A stretch of 64,000 bases of DNA, taken from Verrucomicrobiota bacterium. GTDB lineage: Bacteria; Verrucomicrobiota; Verrucomicrobiia; Opitutales; UBA953. The stretch covers positions 90,835 through 154,834 of the forward strand of contig BJHS01000005.1 of assembly GCA_014193315.1 (NCBI GenBank), written 5' to 3'. This document shows, piece by piece, positions 51,418 to 61,672 of this stretch. Each line of letters begins with the position of its first letter. Position 1 is the first letter of the stretch. The translations under genes and the position numbers were made by a program. A model generated the notes under the pieces. It had not been told where the DNA came from, made no database searches, and was given only the letters and a program-made list of their open reading frames with translations.

Positions 51418-51465
51418 CCCTGCTTGCGAATTGCCTGCCGGTCCCGGGCGGGCTAGGCCCCTCCC

Positions 51466-52617
51466 GTGCGTTTCGTCTGTTCCACCCTCCTTTGGTTGGC
51501 CTGCCTCCTCGGCCCGGCGTTGCTCGCCCACCCCGAGTGGAAAGAAGCCTACTGCGTCGGCGTCATCGACGATGACCCGCGGGGCCCAGGCGGAGATTAC
51601 CGCGTCGACCTGACGATCAAGTTCGACGTACCCTCCTACCTGGTCGGCAAGACGCCGAAGGTGGCCACGATACCCGAACTTGATTTCCTGATGCACGCGC
51701 CCGGCCGACTGGCCGCCGCCGCGGAACCTGCCCCGCTTCAGTTCGCCCGCAGCCTTCGCCTCTTCGCCGATGGCACGGAAATCCCGCTGGAGATCGTGGC
51801 GTTTCCCGCCGCGGTCGAGATCCACGCTCAGTCAGAAAAACAAGGCGAAGCCGATCGTTACCCGGTCCTGCTCAACGCGAAGTTCCGGGCGCGCCTCCCG
51901 CGGGATACCAGCAAGGTCGAGATCATGTTCCCCGCCACCCTGGGCACCGTCTTCACCAACCTGCGGCGCGGGATGGACTCCCAGGTCATCATGACCGTCC
52001 CCGCCGGCGAGCGCGGCGAGTTCATCATCGGGGAGTTCCACCAGACGCTCGGCGGTTTCCTGCTCGACGGCCTCGACCATGTCTTTCCCGCCGGCTGGGA
52101 TCACGCCCTATTCATGGTGGCGATGATGCTCTCCGCCGCCTCGCTCACGGCCGCGCTGCAACGCTCCCTAATCTTCACCCTCGGACACGCCCTGACCCTG
52201 ACGTTGGTCGCCACCGGAAAGCTGCCGCCCGTCGGCGCCTGGATCGAACCACTCATCGCCGCCACGATCGCCTACGGCGGCTTCCTGGCCTACCGGCGGA
52301 GCACCGCCATGCGCACCTTGCTCCTCGTACCCCTGTTCTTCGGGTTCATCCACGGACTTGGTTTCGCCGCCACCGCCGCCGCCCGGCTCGATGACTTGGC
52401 CGCGGCGGACCTCGTCAAGTTCCTGCTCGGCTTCAACCTAGGGGTCGAGGCCGGGCAAGCCGCCCTCATCCTGGCGACAGCCGGTCTCTTGCTCTTGCTG
52501 ACTTCGTTCGGCGGTCGCGCGGAATCCCTCCGCCGTCAAGGCGGGATGGCCATCGCCTTCGCCGGCCTGGCGATCCTGGTCTTTCGGTTAGCGGAACTGC
52601 TGAGTTCCCGAACCTAG
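51466..52617 (+). CDS. HupE/UreJ-like membrane protein (GTG start)
   Basis: GLDHVFPAGWDHALFMVAMMLSA, LIFTLGHALTLTLVATG; signal peptide. Confidence 0.8.
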   Translation: MRFVCSTLLWLACLLGPALLAHPEWKEAYCVGVIDDDPRGPGGDYRVDLTIKFDVPSYLVGKTPKVATIPELDFLMHAPGRLAAAAEPAPLQFARSLRLFADGTEIPLEIVAFPAAVEIHAQSEKQGEADRYPVLLNAKFRARLPRDTSKVEIMFPATLGTVFTNLRRGMDSQVIMTVPAGERGEFIIGEFHQTLGGFLLDGLDHVFPAGWDHALFMVAMMLSAASLTAALQRSLIFTLGHALTLTLVATGKLPPVGAWIEPLIAATIAYGGFLAYRRSTAMRTLLLVPLFFGFIHGLGFAATAAARLDDLAAADLVKFLLGFNLGVEAGQAALILATAGLLLLLTSFGGRAESLRRQGGMAIAFAGLAILVFRLAELLSSRT

Positions 52618-54017
52618 TTGGGGACTTGTCCGACCGGACGTTTACCAGCATCCAGCGCCGCGCGCTCCTTCGCCGCCAACTCCTGCAAGCGTGCCACGAC
52701 TTCGAGGTGGGTGGCATGGACATCCGTGCGCTCGCCGGGATCGGCCTCCAGGTCATACAGTGCGAGATCGGTGTGTTTCACCTGGGTCTTCATCGGCGCC
52801 CCGGCATGCTCGGCTGGCTTCATGTCGTCGTAGCTTCGGTAGTCATGCTTCAGATGAAGCTTCCATCGGCCTTGGCGAATCGCCTCGAGGCGGTCGCCAT
52901 AGTAATAAGCAAAGACCTCGCGCGCGGTCAGCCGCTCACCTTGCAGCAAGGGCAAGAAGGATTGGCCGTCGATCGGCTTGACCGGACCTGCGACCTCGCA
53001 GGCGGCGATCAGCGTGGGCAGGATGTCGATGTTCGCGGCGAGCGCGGGCGTCGAGATGCCACGCTTGATCATGTTGGGCCAGCGCACGACGAAAGGGACG
53101 CGGACGCCCCCCTCCCAAGTCGTCCCCTTGCCTTCGCGAAAGCCGCCCGTGACTCCGGCGTGACGACCGAAATTGAGCCAAGGGCCGTTGTCACTGGTGA
53201 AGATGACGATGGTGTCGTTCTCCACCCCTTGCGTCTTCAGCGCGGAAAGCACGTAACCGACCACATCATCAAGGTCAGCCAGCGTCTCGGCATAGGGGGT
53301 CGGCCCCTTGCCTTTGAAGTCCTTGGAAGCCCCCAAGGGAGTGTGGGGCATCGACGTGGCCAGGTAGAGGAAGAAAGGTTTTCCGGAGCGGGCGTTATCC
53401 CGGATGAACTTCGTCGCCCGGAAGCCCTGCATGACCGTCAAGTTATCCATGTCCGCCCAATCGTCGATCGCCCCAAAAGGGATACCATCGACAATCCAGC
53501 GCAATTCCGGGTACATCTGTTTCCGGGATTTGTCGCCGACAAAATACCCGACCGGCCACATGTCATTGGAGTATGGCACGATGAGCGACTCATCGAACCC
53601 GTGGGCTGGCGGCAGGAACTTCGGGTGGTCGCCGAGGTGCCACTTGCCGACGATGCCGGTGCGATAGCCACCATTGCGAAGCAAGGTGGCGAGACTCTGC
53701 TCGTCGGTACTGAGGCCGACTTTGGACTTGGGCGGCAAAGCCGTGCCGCCGAGACCGAGCCGATTAGGGTAAGACCCCGTCAGCAGGGCGCAGCGGGAAG
53801 ACGTGCAGACCGCCTGGGTCGCATAGAAGCTTTCGAATTTCATCCCTTCGCGGGCGAGTCGATCGATGTGGGGGGTGCTATTCTGCTTGGAACCGTAGCA
53901 GCCGAGATCCCCCCAGCCCATGTCGTCAGCCATGATTAGGACGACGTTAGGCTGCACCCCAATGAGAGGAATGCATAGGAGTAGGCACAAGGTTGGGGCT
54001 AACCTCATCTCACTCAA
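52614..54017 (-). CDS. Sulfatase (arylsulfatase-like) with CTSSR active-site motif
   Basis: NVVLIMADDMGWGDLGCYG, QAVCTSSRCALLTGSYPNRLG, GKWHLGDHPKF. Confidence 0.93.
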   Translation of the reverse strand: MSEMRLAPTLCLLLCIPLIGVQPNVVLIMADDMGWGDLGCYGSKQNSTPHIDRLAREGMKFESFYATQAVCTSSRCALLTGSYPNRLGLGGTALPPKSKVGLSTDEQSLATLLRNGGYRTGIVGKWHLGDHPKFLPPAHGFDESLIVPYSNDMWPVGYFVGDKSRKQMYPELRWIVDGIPFGAIDDWADMDNLTVMQGFRATKFIRDNARSGKPFFLYLATSMPHTPLGASKDFKGKGPTPYAETLADLDDVVGYVLSALKTQGVENDTIVIFTSDNGPWLNFGRHAGVTGGFREGKGTTWEGGVRVPFVVRWPNMIKRGISTPALAANIDILPTLIAACEVAGPVKPIDGQSFLPLLQGERLTAREVFAYYYGDRLEAIRQGRWKLHLKHDYRSYDDMKPAEHAGAPMKTQVKHTDLALYDLEADPGERTDVHATHLEVVARLQELAAKERAALDAGKRPVGQVPN

Positions 54018-54072
54018 TTAGGGTCGGGAGCCTAAGTTGCCAAGCACCAACTCCCCCCACCCCGCCCCGAGC

Positions 54073-54348
54073 CTAGATCGTCAAACCGAGTTCTTTGCAG
54101 ACCGCCGGATGCTTGCGAGCCTTGGCCTTGAACTCCTCGACGGAGAAATCAGCCACAATGAAATCGCCATAGCGCAAACTCGGGCACTTCGACTGGCCGG
54201 TGATGGCAACCAGCTGCCGCATCTCATGCATGCTGGCCACCACGTCCCGGGTATCGAGTTTCACCCCTTGGGCCTCGAAGAAAGCCAGGGCTTCAGCGCA
54301 CCAGGGACAGCCCGGCTTGGTGTAGAAAATCGGCAAGGGCTGCGGCAT
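54073..54348 (-). CDS. Glutaredoxin family protein
   Basis: IFYTKPGCPWCAEALAFFEAQGV; start trimmed to MPQPLP. Confidence 0.82.
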   Translation of the reverse strand: MPQPLPIFYTKPGCPWCAEALAFFEAQGVKLDTRDVVASMHEMRQLVAITGQSKCPSLRYGDFIVADFSVEEFKAKARKHPAVCKELGLTI

Positions 54349-54443
54349 ACATCCACCAAAGCGTAAAAAAGACGGGAAGCAAGCCGAGCCGAGGCTGGCG
54401 CGTTGACAGCGTCGCCGCCTCTCGGCAGATAGACCACCCACCC

Positions 54444-55547
54444 ATGGAAACCATCCACGGCGCCCCCTCCTACGTCCTCCGCACCCCCGAGGTCGACCTT
54501 GCGGTCACCCAGACCGCCGGGCACCTCGCCCCGGTCCGCTTCTACCTCGGGACGCTGACCGCTGCCCCCTACTCGCTCTCCCCGTGGACCCCGGCCCAGA
54601 TCGATCAAGGGCTACCGAACCTACTGCTCTACCTTCGCGGTGACTTTCTCTGCCTGCCGTTTGGTGGACAGGAAAACGGCCCGCCCCACGGCGACGTTGC
54701 CAACGCCAACTGGTCCCTGGTCGAACAAACCTCGACCCAACTCACTCTGAGGCAAACCGGGGCGGACACGGGCGCCACCGTGACCAAGACCCTTTCCCTG
54801 ATTCCCGGCCACCACGCGGTCTACGCCGAACACCGCATCGAGAACTTGGAAGGGGTTTGGAACTACGGTAACCATCCCGTGCTCGACCTTTCCGCCGTCC
54901 CCCCTGGCGCCGCCCGGATCGCCACCAGCGCCTTCCGGCTCGGCTCCGTCTACCCGGGCGAGTTTTCTAACCCCGCGAACAGCGAGTCCGGCGCGCTGCG
55001 CCCCAACGCCCGCTTCAGCGACCTCACGGCGGTACCGACCAAATCCGGTAACGACACGGACCTGACCCGCTACCCCGCCCGGCCTGGTCATGACGACTTG
55101 ATCATGCTGGTGAATAAGCCCGCCACCGCCGAACAACCGTTCGCCTGGACCGCCGTCACCTTCCCGGACTACGTCTGGTTCCAGCTCAAGGATGTCGCCG
55201 ACTTCCCCGCGACGCTTTTCTGGTTATCCAACGGCGGGCGACCCGGACAACCTTGGGAAAAACGCCACCTCGGACGGCTCGGGCTCGAGGAAGTCTGCTC
55301 CCATTTCTGCGATGGCGTCGATCTTGCCCGACAAGACCGCCTCGCGAGCGACGGAATCCCGACCGGGCGCCGTTTCCACCGGGACCAGCCCGTCCGACTC
55401 GCCATCATCCAAGGGGCAGCCTTGGTGGGACAGAGTTTCGGCCAAGTCCGTGCCATCACCCCGGCCGGACCTGATTCGATCCAGATTCTAGGCGAAAACG
55501 GGCAAACCCTAGAAGTCCCCCTTAATTGGGGCTTTTTGAAGTCCTGA
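54444..55547 (+). CDS. Galactose mutarotase-fold hypothetical protein
   Basis: TKTLSLIPGHHAVYAEHRIENLEG; FLCLPFGGQENGPPHGDVANANW. Confidence 0.6.
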   Translation: METIHGAPSYVLRTPEVDLAVTQTAGHLAPVRFYLGTLTAAPYSLSPWTPAQIDQGLPNLLLYLRGDFLCLPFGGQENGPPHGDVANANWSLVEQTSTQLTLRQTGADTGATVTKTLSLIPGHHAVYAEHRIENLEGVWNYGNHPVLDLSAVPPGAARIATSAFRLGSVYPGEFSNPANSESGALRPNARFSDLTAVPTKSGNDTDLTRYPARPGHDDLIMLVNKPATAEQPFAWTAVTFPDYVWFQLKDVADFPATLFWLSNGGRPGQPWEKRHLGRLGLEEVCSHFCDGVDLARQDRLASDGIPTGRRFHRDQPVRLAIIQGAALVGQSFGQVRAITPAGPDSIQILGENGQTLEVPLNWGFLKS

Positions 55548-55626
55548 GGCGTTTTTGACTCAATTCTTGTCCACCCCCCCCGGAGTGCCCTAAATCCACC
55601 GTCCCACCCCTTTCTCCTCCCGCCCC

Positions 55627-56898
55627 ATGTCCTCCCCCAAGATCGTCCAAGACTTGTCCACGAAGAAAAGCGGCGTCGCCCCGCTTGTCGCCAAGGAACT
55701 CGCCCGCACCGGCGGCCTGCTCCGCCTGGCTCCGTGCTGGGTCCCTCGCTCCTTCCTCCAGCCCGGTAAGCGTCTGAAGCTTCACCCCGATGACCTTTAC
55801 GCCTTCGGCCTGAGCCGCGGCGGGATTGACGAACGCTGGTTCGCTTCCACGACCGAGGCTGCCAACGACAACCGCACGCCAGACGAAGGCCTCTCCTACG
55901 TCGTCATCGGCCACACGCGCTTCACGCTCAAGCAGGCCGTCCAGGAATGCGGCGGCGGGCTCATTGGTTCCAAAATCTGGCGCAAGTACCAGAAGTGGCC
56001 GGTCTACTCCAAGTTCTTCGATAACATGGGGCCGATCCCGCACCACATGCACCAGAACGCCAAGCAGGCCAAGCTGCTCGGCCTCGAAGGCAAGCCGGAG
56101 TCCTACTACTTCCCGCCACAGCACAACAACGTCGGCAACAACTTCCCCTATACTTTCATGGGCTTCGAGCCCGGCACGACCAAGGCCCAGGTCCGCGAGT
56201 GCATCGCCAACTGGCATAAGGGCGACAACAAGATCCTCGCCCTCTCCAAGGCCTACAAGCTCGAGGCCGGCACCGGCTGGCTCATCGACCCTTGCATCCT
56301 GCATGCCCCCGGTTCGCTCTGCACCTATGAGCCACAGTGGGGCTCCGACGTCTTCGGTATGTATCAGAACCTTGTCGAAGGCCGCGAAGTACCGTGGGCT
56401 CTCCTCGTCAAGGACATGCCGAAGTCCAAGCACCAAGACGTCGACTTCATCGTCGACCAGCTCGACTGGGACAAGAACGTCGACCCGAACTTCAAGGACA
56501 ACCACTACCTCGAACCCATCGTCTCCGTCCAGGGCAAGGGCTTCGTGGATAAGTGGATCGTCTACGGCAAGGTCGATAAGTTCCAGTACTTCACCGCGAA
56601 GGAACTGACCGTCGAGCCGGGTGCCGAGTGCACCATCACGGATAAAGGCGCATACGGCCTCATCTGCGTCCAGGGCTCGGGCACGATCAACGGCCAGGTC
56701 CTCAACAGCCCCAAGCTCATCCGCTTCCACGAGCTCACCGAAGACGAATACTTCTGCACCGCCGACGGCGCCACGCGCGGCGTGACCTTCCGCAACACCT
56801 CCACCACCGAGCCGCTGGTCTGCCTGCGTTACTTCGGCCCGGAAGTGAACCCGGATGCCCCCGCCATGGGCGCCTACAAGAAGGCCAAGACCAAGTAA
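55627..56898 (+). CDS. Cupin-like protein, possibly phosphomannose isomerase-related
   Basis: IPHHMHQNAKQAKLLGLEGKPESYYFPPQHNNVG; LTVEPGAECTITDKGAYGLICVQGSGTINGQ. Confidence 0.65.
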   Translation: MSSPKIVQDLSTKKSGVAPLVAKELARTGGLLRLAPCWVPRSFLQPGKRLKLHPDDLYAFGLSRGGIDERWFASTTEAANDNRTPDEGLSYVVIGHTRFTLKQAVQECGGGLIGSKIWRKYQKWPVYSKFFDNMGPIPHHMHQNAKQAKLLGLEGKPESYYFPPQHNNVGNNFPYTFMGFEPGTTKAQVRECIANWHKGDNKILALSKAYKLEAGTGWLIDPCILHAPGSLCTYEPQWGSDVFGMYQNLVEGREVPWALLVKDMPKSKHQDVDFIVDQLDWDKNVDPNFKDNHYLEPIVSVQGKGFVDKWIVYGKVDKFQYFTAKELTVEPGAECTITDKGAYGLICVQGSGTINGQVLNSPKLIRFHELTEDEYFCTADGATRGVTFRNTSTTEPLVCLRYFGPEVNPDAPAMGAYKKAKTK

Positions 56899-56940
56899 GC
56901 CTCGGCCCCTAACCCCTCAAACCCCACCACCCCTACCCCC

Positions 56941-57945
56941 ATGAAACTACACAACGCGATGTGGCCCGGCCTCGTCGGCAAGGAGCCTAACACCGACCAC
57001 CCCCCGATCGCCCTCGACGCCATGCTCGACATGACCGTCGCCGCGAACGTCGACGGCCATAAGTTCGACGGCGTCGACCTGTTCCTCTTCCACCCCCACA
57101 CCGACCCGGACATCTCCCCCGAGGCCCTCAAGGCCATGGCGGACAAGATCGCCGGCAAGGGCCTGAACGTCGGCTCCCTCGTGGCGCCGGTCTGGGGTGG
57201 CACGGTCGGCGACTCCGCCATGGGCACCGACGAGCAGCAGCAGAAGTTCCTCTTGGCGATCGAGAAAGCCTGCCGCATCGCGCAGCAGCTTAACCAACAC
57301 GGCGTCCGCAAGTACGGCCTCATCCGCGTGGACTCCGCCGAGTTCGGCGTGGCCAAGTGGCGCGAGAACCCGAAGGCCAACACCGCCCGCATCGTCGACA
57401 CCTTCAAGAAGGCCGCCCAGATCGCCGCCGACCACGGCGAGCGCCTCGCCGCCGAAGGCGAAATCTGCTGGGCCGGCATGCACTCTTGGAAGGCCATGCT
57501 CGACACCCTCGAAGGCGTCGGCATGCCCAAGCACTTCGGCTTCCAGGCCGACCTAGCCCACACCTACCTCTACCTGATGGGCTACAATGAGCCCGAGGCC
57601 GCTCTCCTGAAGGAAGGCTACACCGCCGAGCAGTTCTGGCCCGCCTACCGCGAGATGGTCAGCAAGCTCCGCCCCTGGACCTACGATTTCCACGTCGCCC
57701 AGAACGACGGCACCGTGCACGGCACCGGCTCGCACGAGAAGACCGGCCGCCACTGCCAAGCCGACGATGTCAACGGCAAGCTCGACATCGCCGCTTGCGC
57801 CAAAGTCTGGCTCGAAGGCGCCGCCGGTCGCGGCATGCAGCACATCTGCTGGGACGGTTGCATGTTCCCGAACGCCACGCTCGAGAACCCCAAGACCTGG
57901 AACACCATCCTCTCCGCGATGGTCAAGGTGAAGAAGGCCCTCTGA
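56941..57945 (+). CDS. TIM-barrel sugar isomerase (xylose isomerase-like)
   Basis: [45 protein letters not shown]. Confidence 0.75.
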   Translation: MKLHNAMWPGLVGKEPNTDHPPIALDAMLDMTVAANVDGHKFDGVDLFLFHPHTDPDISPEALKAMADKIAGKGLNVGSLVAPVWGGTVGDSAMGTDEQQQKFLLAIEKACRIAQQLNQHGVRKYGLIRVDSAEFGVAKWRENPKANTARIVDTFKKAAQIAADHGERLAAEGEICWAGMHSWKAMLDTLEGVGMPKHFGFQADLAHTYLYLMGYNEPEAALLKEGYTAEQFWPAYREMVSKLRPWTYDFHVAQNDGTVHGTGSHEKTGRHCQADDVNGKLDIAACAKVWLEGAAGRGMQHICWDGCMFPNATLENPKTWNTILSAMVKVKKAL

Positions 57946-57989
57946 GGCCACCCCCACCGCAATTCGCCCACCGCTCACTCCTACCAATC

Positions 57990-59153
<1,164 letters not shown>

Positions 59154-59174
59154 AAAGCCCTTCCTCCCCCTTCC

Positions 59175-59206
59175 AGGCCTCGGATCGCGCGATCCGGGGC
59201 CTTTTC
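59175..59206 (+). terminator. Intrinsic terminator after the Gfo/Idh/MocA gene
   Basis: ggcctcggatc-gcgc-gatccggggcc followed by tttt. Confidence 0.85.
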
Positions 59207-59245
59207 CGTGCCTAAATTACCCGCCTGCCCCCTGCTGGAGATTTG

Positions 59246-59273
59246 TTGACAGTACGCTGTTTATGTTATTAAT
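59246..59273 (+). promoter_or_regulatory. Putative sigma70-type promoter
   Basis: Perfect TTGACA (59246-59251), 16-nt spacer, ATTAAT (59268-59273). Confidence 0.6.
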
Positions 59274-59280
59274 AGCCCGA

Positions 59281-60048
59281 ATGACTGATAACAACTACTA
59301 CGACTCGAGTCCCATCACGCCCCCTGCCTCCATGGTCTGCACCTACCAGCTCTACCTTCTCAATCGCCACCTCTTCGTCGACCTGCCCGAAGGCCGTGCG
59401 CTGGTGGACACCGGCGCGCCCTACAGCGCCTCGACCACCGGTCGTCTGACCTGGCAGAACCGGAACCACGGCGTGTACCGGGGCGGCTACCTCGGCTTCA
59501 CCTTCGACCAGCTCTCCGCCGAGATCGGCGTGCAGGTCGACGCGTTGCTGGGGATGGATCTGCTCGCCCAGACGACCCTCCTGTTCGACGTGGCCCATCG
59601 CACCATGACGGCGGGAGACGAGATGCCCGCGGGTTTCGTCGCGCACCCCTACGAGCTTGCGCCCACGTCCGACGTCCCGCTCTTCCGCGTGACTCTCAAT
59701 GGCCGCCCCGCCCGCGCGCTCTGGGACACAGGCGCCCAGTACGGCTACGTGTCGGCCCAGCGCTTCACGGACGGCGTGGCGCCCCGTCCCGGCTTCACCG
59801 ACTTCAGCCCGATGTTCGGCGACCTGAAGATCCCGACCGCCTACACCCTGCCGTTCACCTTGGCGGGACACGACCTGTTGGAGACCGTGGGTCCGGCGCC
59901 GGAGGTACGCGGCGGGGGGGTCTCGCCGGTAGCGATGGGTCCGTTCCTCCGGGCCCTCGATATCGACACGATCATCGGCCCTTCCTGGATGCCACGCGTG
60001 AAGGTCTGGCTCAACCCGCTCGACCAGACGTTCGCCCTCGCGGTCTGA
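59281..60048 (+). CDS. Two-lobed retropepsin-like (clan AA) aspartyl protease-family protein
   Basis: RALVDTGAPYSAS and RALWDTGAQYGYVS, each followed by an LLGMD/IIGPS motif; start at MTDNNYYD. Confidence 0.65.
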   Translation: MTDNNYYDSSPITPPASMVCTYQLYLLNRHLFVDLPEGRALVDTGAPYSASTTGRLTWQNRNHGVYRGGYLGFTFDQLSAEIGVQVDALLGMDLLAQTTLLFDVAHRTMTAGDEMPAGFVAHPYELAPTSDVPLFRVTLNGRPARALWDTGAQYGYVSAQRFTDGVAPRPGFTDFSPMFGDLKIPTAYTLPFTLAGHDLLETVGPAPEVRGGGVSPVAMGPFLRALDIDTIIGPSWMPRVKVWLNPLDQTFALAV

Positions 60049-60070
60049 GCCCGCCGAACGTCCCGACGAA

Positions 60071-60105
60071 AAAGCCCCGGCCCGCCTCGCGGCGTCCGGG
60101 GCTTT
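60071..60105. terminator. Putative bidirectional terminator between convergent genes
   Basis: aaagccccgg ... ccggggcttt, 10-bp perfect stem. Confidence 0.75.
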
Positions 60106-60122
60106 CCTTGGACGGGCGACGC

Positions 60123-61340
60123 TTACTTCTTCGCGGCGGCCTTGGGGGCGCCGGGCGAGTAGAAACGGTTCATCTTGTCGAGGATGGCCGTCAGCGCGGC
60201 GCCGCGATCCAGGACGCCGTTGTGGCGCCAGACGATCTCGCCGCCGGGGGCGACGAGGATGGAGTGCGGGATCGGACCAGGCATCTCCTTGTCCAGCACG
60301 GCCGCGAGGTCGTCGCCGCCGCCCGCGAAGAGGTAGTGGTTCGTGGTCCGACCTTCCTTTTTCACGCTGGCCTCGACCTTCTTGCTCAGGCCGGCGGCTT
60401 GCTGGAAGAGGAACGCCTGGGCCTTCGGTAGCTCCGAGGGCTTGTCGAGGCTGATGGTCACGAGCTCGAAGTCGCGCATGTCGAACTGCCGGGAGATGCC
60501 GACGAGGTCGGGGAACTCCTGCTTGCACGGGGCGCACCAGGTGGCCCAGACGTTGATCAGACGGTACTTTTTGGTCGGATTGGCGCGGAGCTTGGCGATG
60601 TCCGCGGCCTTGATCTCCTCGACGGTCACGGGGGTCCTGGCCCAGGACTCATGCGTGACGTCGTGCAGCGCCTTCTTCTCGCGCCACTTGGTCGAGCAAC
60701 CCATCGGCTTGGTGAGCTCGAGCGCCACGGGCTTGCCCGCCAGGATGGCGTCCACGGCATTCTGGCAATCCTTGGACTTGACGGTGCTGTCGTCGTAGAA
60801 GCGGGAGTCGTCGAAACGGCCCTGGTAGCGGAGCTTGAGGTTCTTGTCGAAGACGAAGACGTGCGGGGTCGCGAGGCAGCCGTACGCGCGGGCGACCGTC
60901 TGGGTGTCGCCGTCGTAGAGGTAGTCGAAGGTCCACTGGTTCTTCTCGGCGTAAGGCTTCATCTCGACGTAGGAGTCGCCGAACTCACCGTAACCCAGCT
61001 CGTCCTTGCTGAGGCCGTCCGGGTGGTTGGGGTTGATCGCGACGAGCTTCACGCCCTTACCCTTATATTCTTCGTAGAACTTCTGGAGGCGTCGCTCGAT
61101 GCTGTGCGAGGTCGGGCAGTGGTTCGAGGTGAAGAGGACGACGAGGGCTTCGCCGCCGACGTACTCGGCCAGCTTGTGCTTCTTGCCGTCGGTGCCGAGC
61201 AGGTCGAAGTCCGGGGCGGCGTCGCCGCTCTTGAGGGTCTTGAGGTCAGGGGGGTGACCGTTGACCAGACCGGGGGCGTCGGCGGCGCGGACGCCGACAG
61301 CGGCGGCCAGGACGGCGAGCAGGTAGAGGAGGCTCTTCAT
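60123..61340 (-). CDS. Secreted tandem redoxin: AhpC/TSA-like plus TlpA-like domains
   Basis: FTSNHCPTSHSIERRLQKFYEEY; INVWATWCAPCKQEFPDLVG; signal peptide MKSLLYLLAVLAAAVGVRA. Confidence 0.85.
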   Translation of the reverse strand: MKSLLYLLAVLAAAVGVRAADAPGLVNGHPPDLKTLKSGDAAPDFDLLGTDGKKHKLAEYVGGEALVVLFTSNHCPTSHSIERRLQKFYEEYKGKGVKLVAINPNHPDGLSKDELGYGEFGDSYVEMKPYAEKNQWTFDYLYDGDTQTVARAYGCLATPHVFVFDKNLKLRYQGRFDDSRFYDDSTVKSKDCQNAVDAILAGKPVALELTKPMGCSTKWREKKALHDVTHESWARTPVTVEEIKAADIAKLRANPTKKYRLINVWATWCAPCKQEFPDLVGISRQFDMRDFELVTISLDKPSELPKAQAFLFQQAAGLSKKVEASVKKEGRTTNHYLFAGGGDDLAAVLDKEMPGPIPHSILVAPGGEIVWRHNGVLDRGAALTAILDKMNRFYSPGAPKAAAKK

Positions 61341-61398
61341 GGGGATGCGGATAGGCATAAGAGTCCCGAAATCCCTCGTTGTTCCAACCCGAAAATGT

Positions 61399-61641
61399 TC
61401 AGACCAGCCCGAACCTCCGCCCCAGGTCCTCGGAGGAGCCGTCGGCGCAATCGACCAAGGACAGTGCCCCCGCCCGGACGTAAAAGACGGCCAGCTGACG
61501 GTGACGTCGCCCGAACTCGACCGCCCCGGCCAGACCAAAGGGGACGGCCCAGCCGGGCTCCTGATGGAGGCCATCCGGCGAGCCGCAGGTGACGCGATGG
61601 AGGCGATAGCCTGCCGCCCTAGGGTCCGTAAGACCTGCGCA
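61399..61641 (-). pseudogene. Start-less coding-like ORF, possible gene remnant
   Basis: About 80 open codons with strong GC3, reading ...GYRLHRVTCGSPDGLHQEPGWAVPFGLAGAVEFGRRHRQLAVFYVRAGALSLVDCADGSSEDLGRRFGLV*, no ATG/GTG start. Confidence 0.3.
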
Positions 61642-61672
61642 TCAGAGGGGAGGCCCTGCCCCCCGCTCGGCC

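Noticed and set aside
55522-56730. 402-aa minus-strand ORF antisense to the cupin-like gene
   Set aside because: Acidic, Val/Leu/Asp-rich composition typical of antisense translation of GC-biased codons.
57795-57989. N-terminal extension of ORF 57795..59153
   Set aside because: Overlaps the TIM-barrel gene out of frame; MSKAIRIG at 57990 starts a Rossmann motif.
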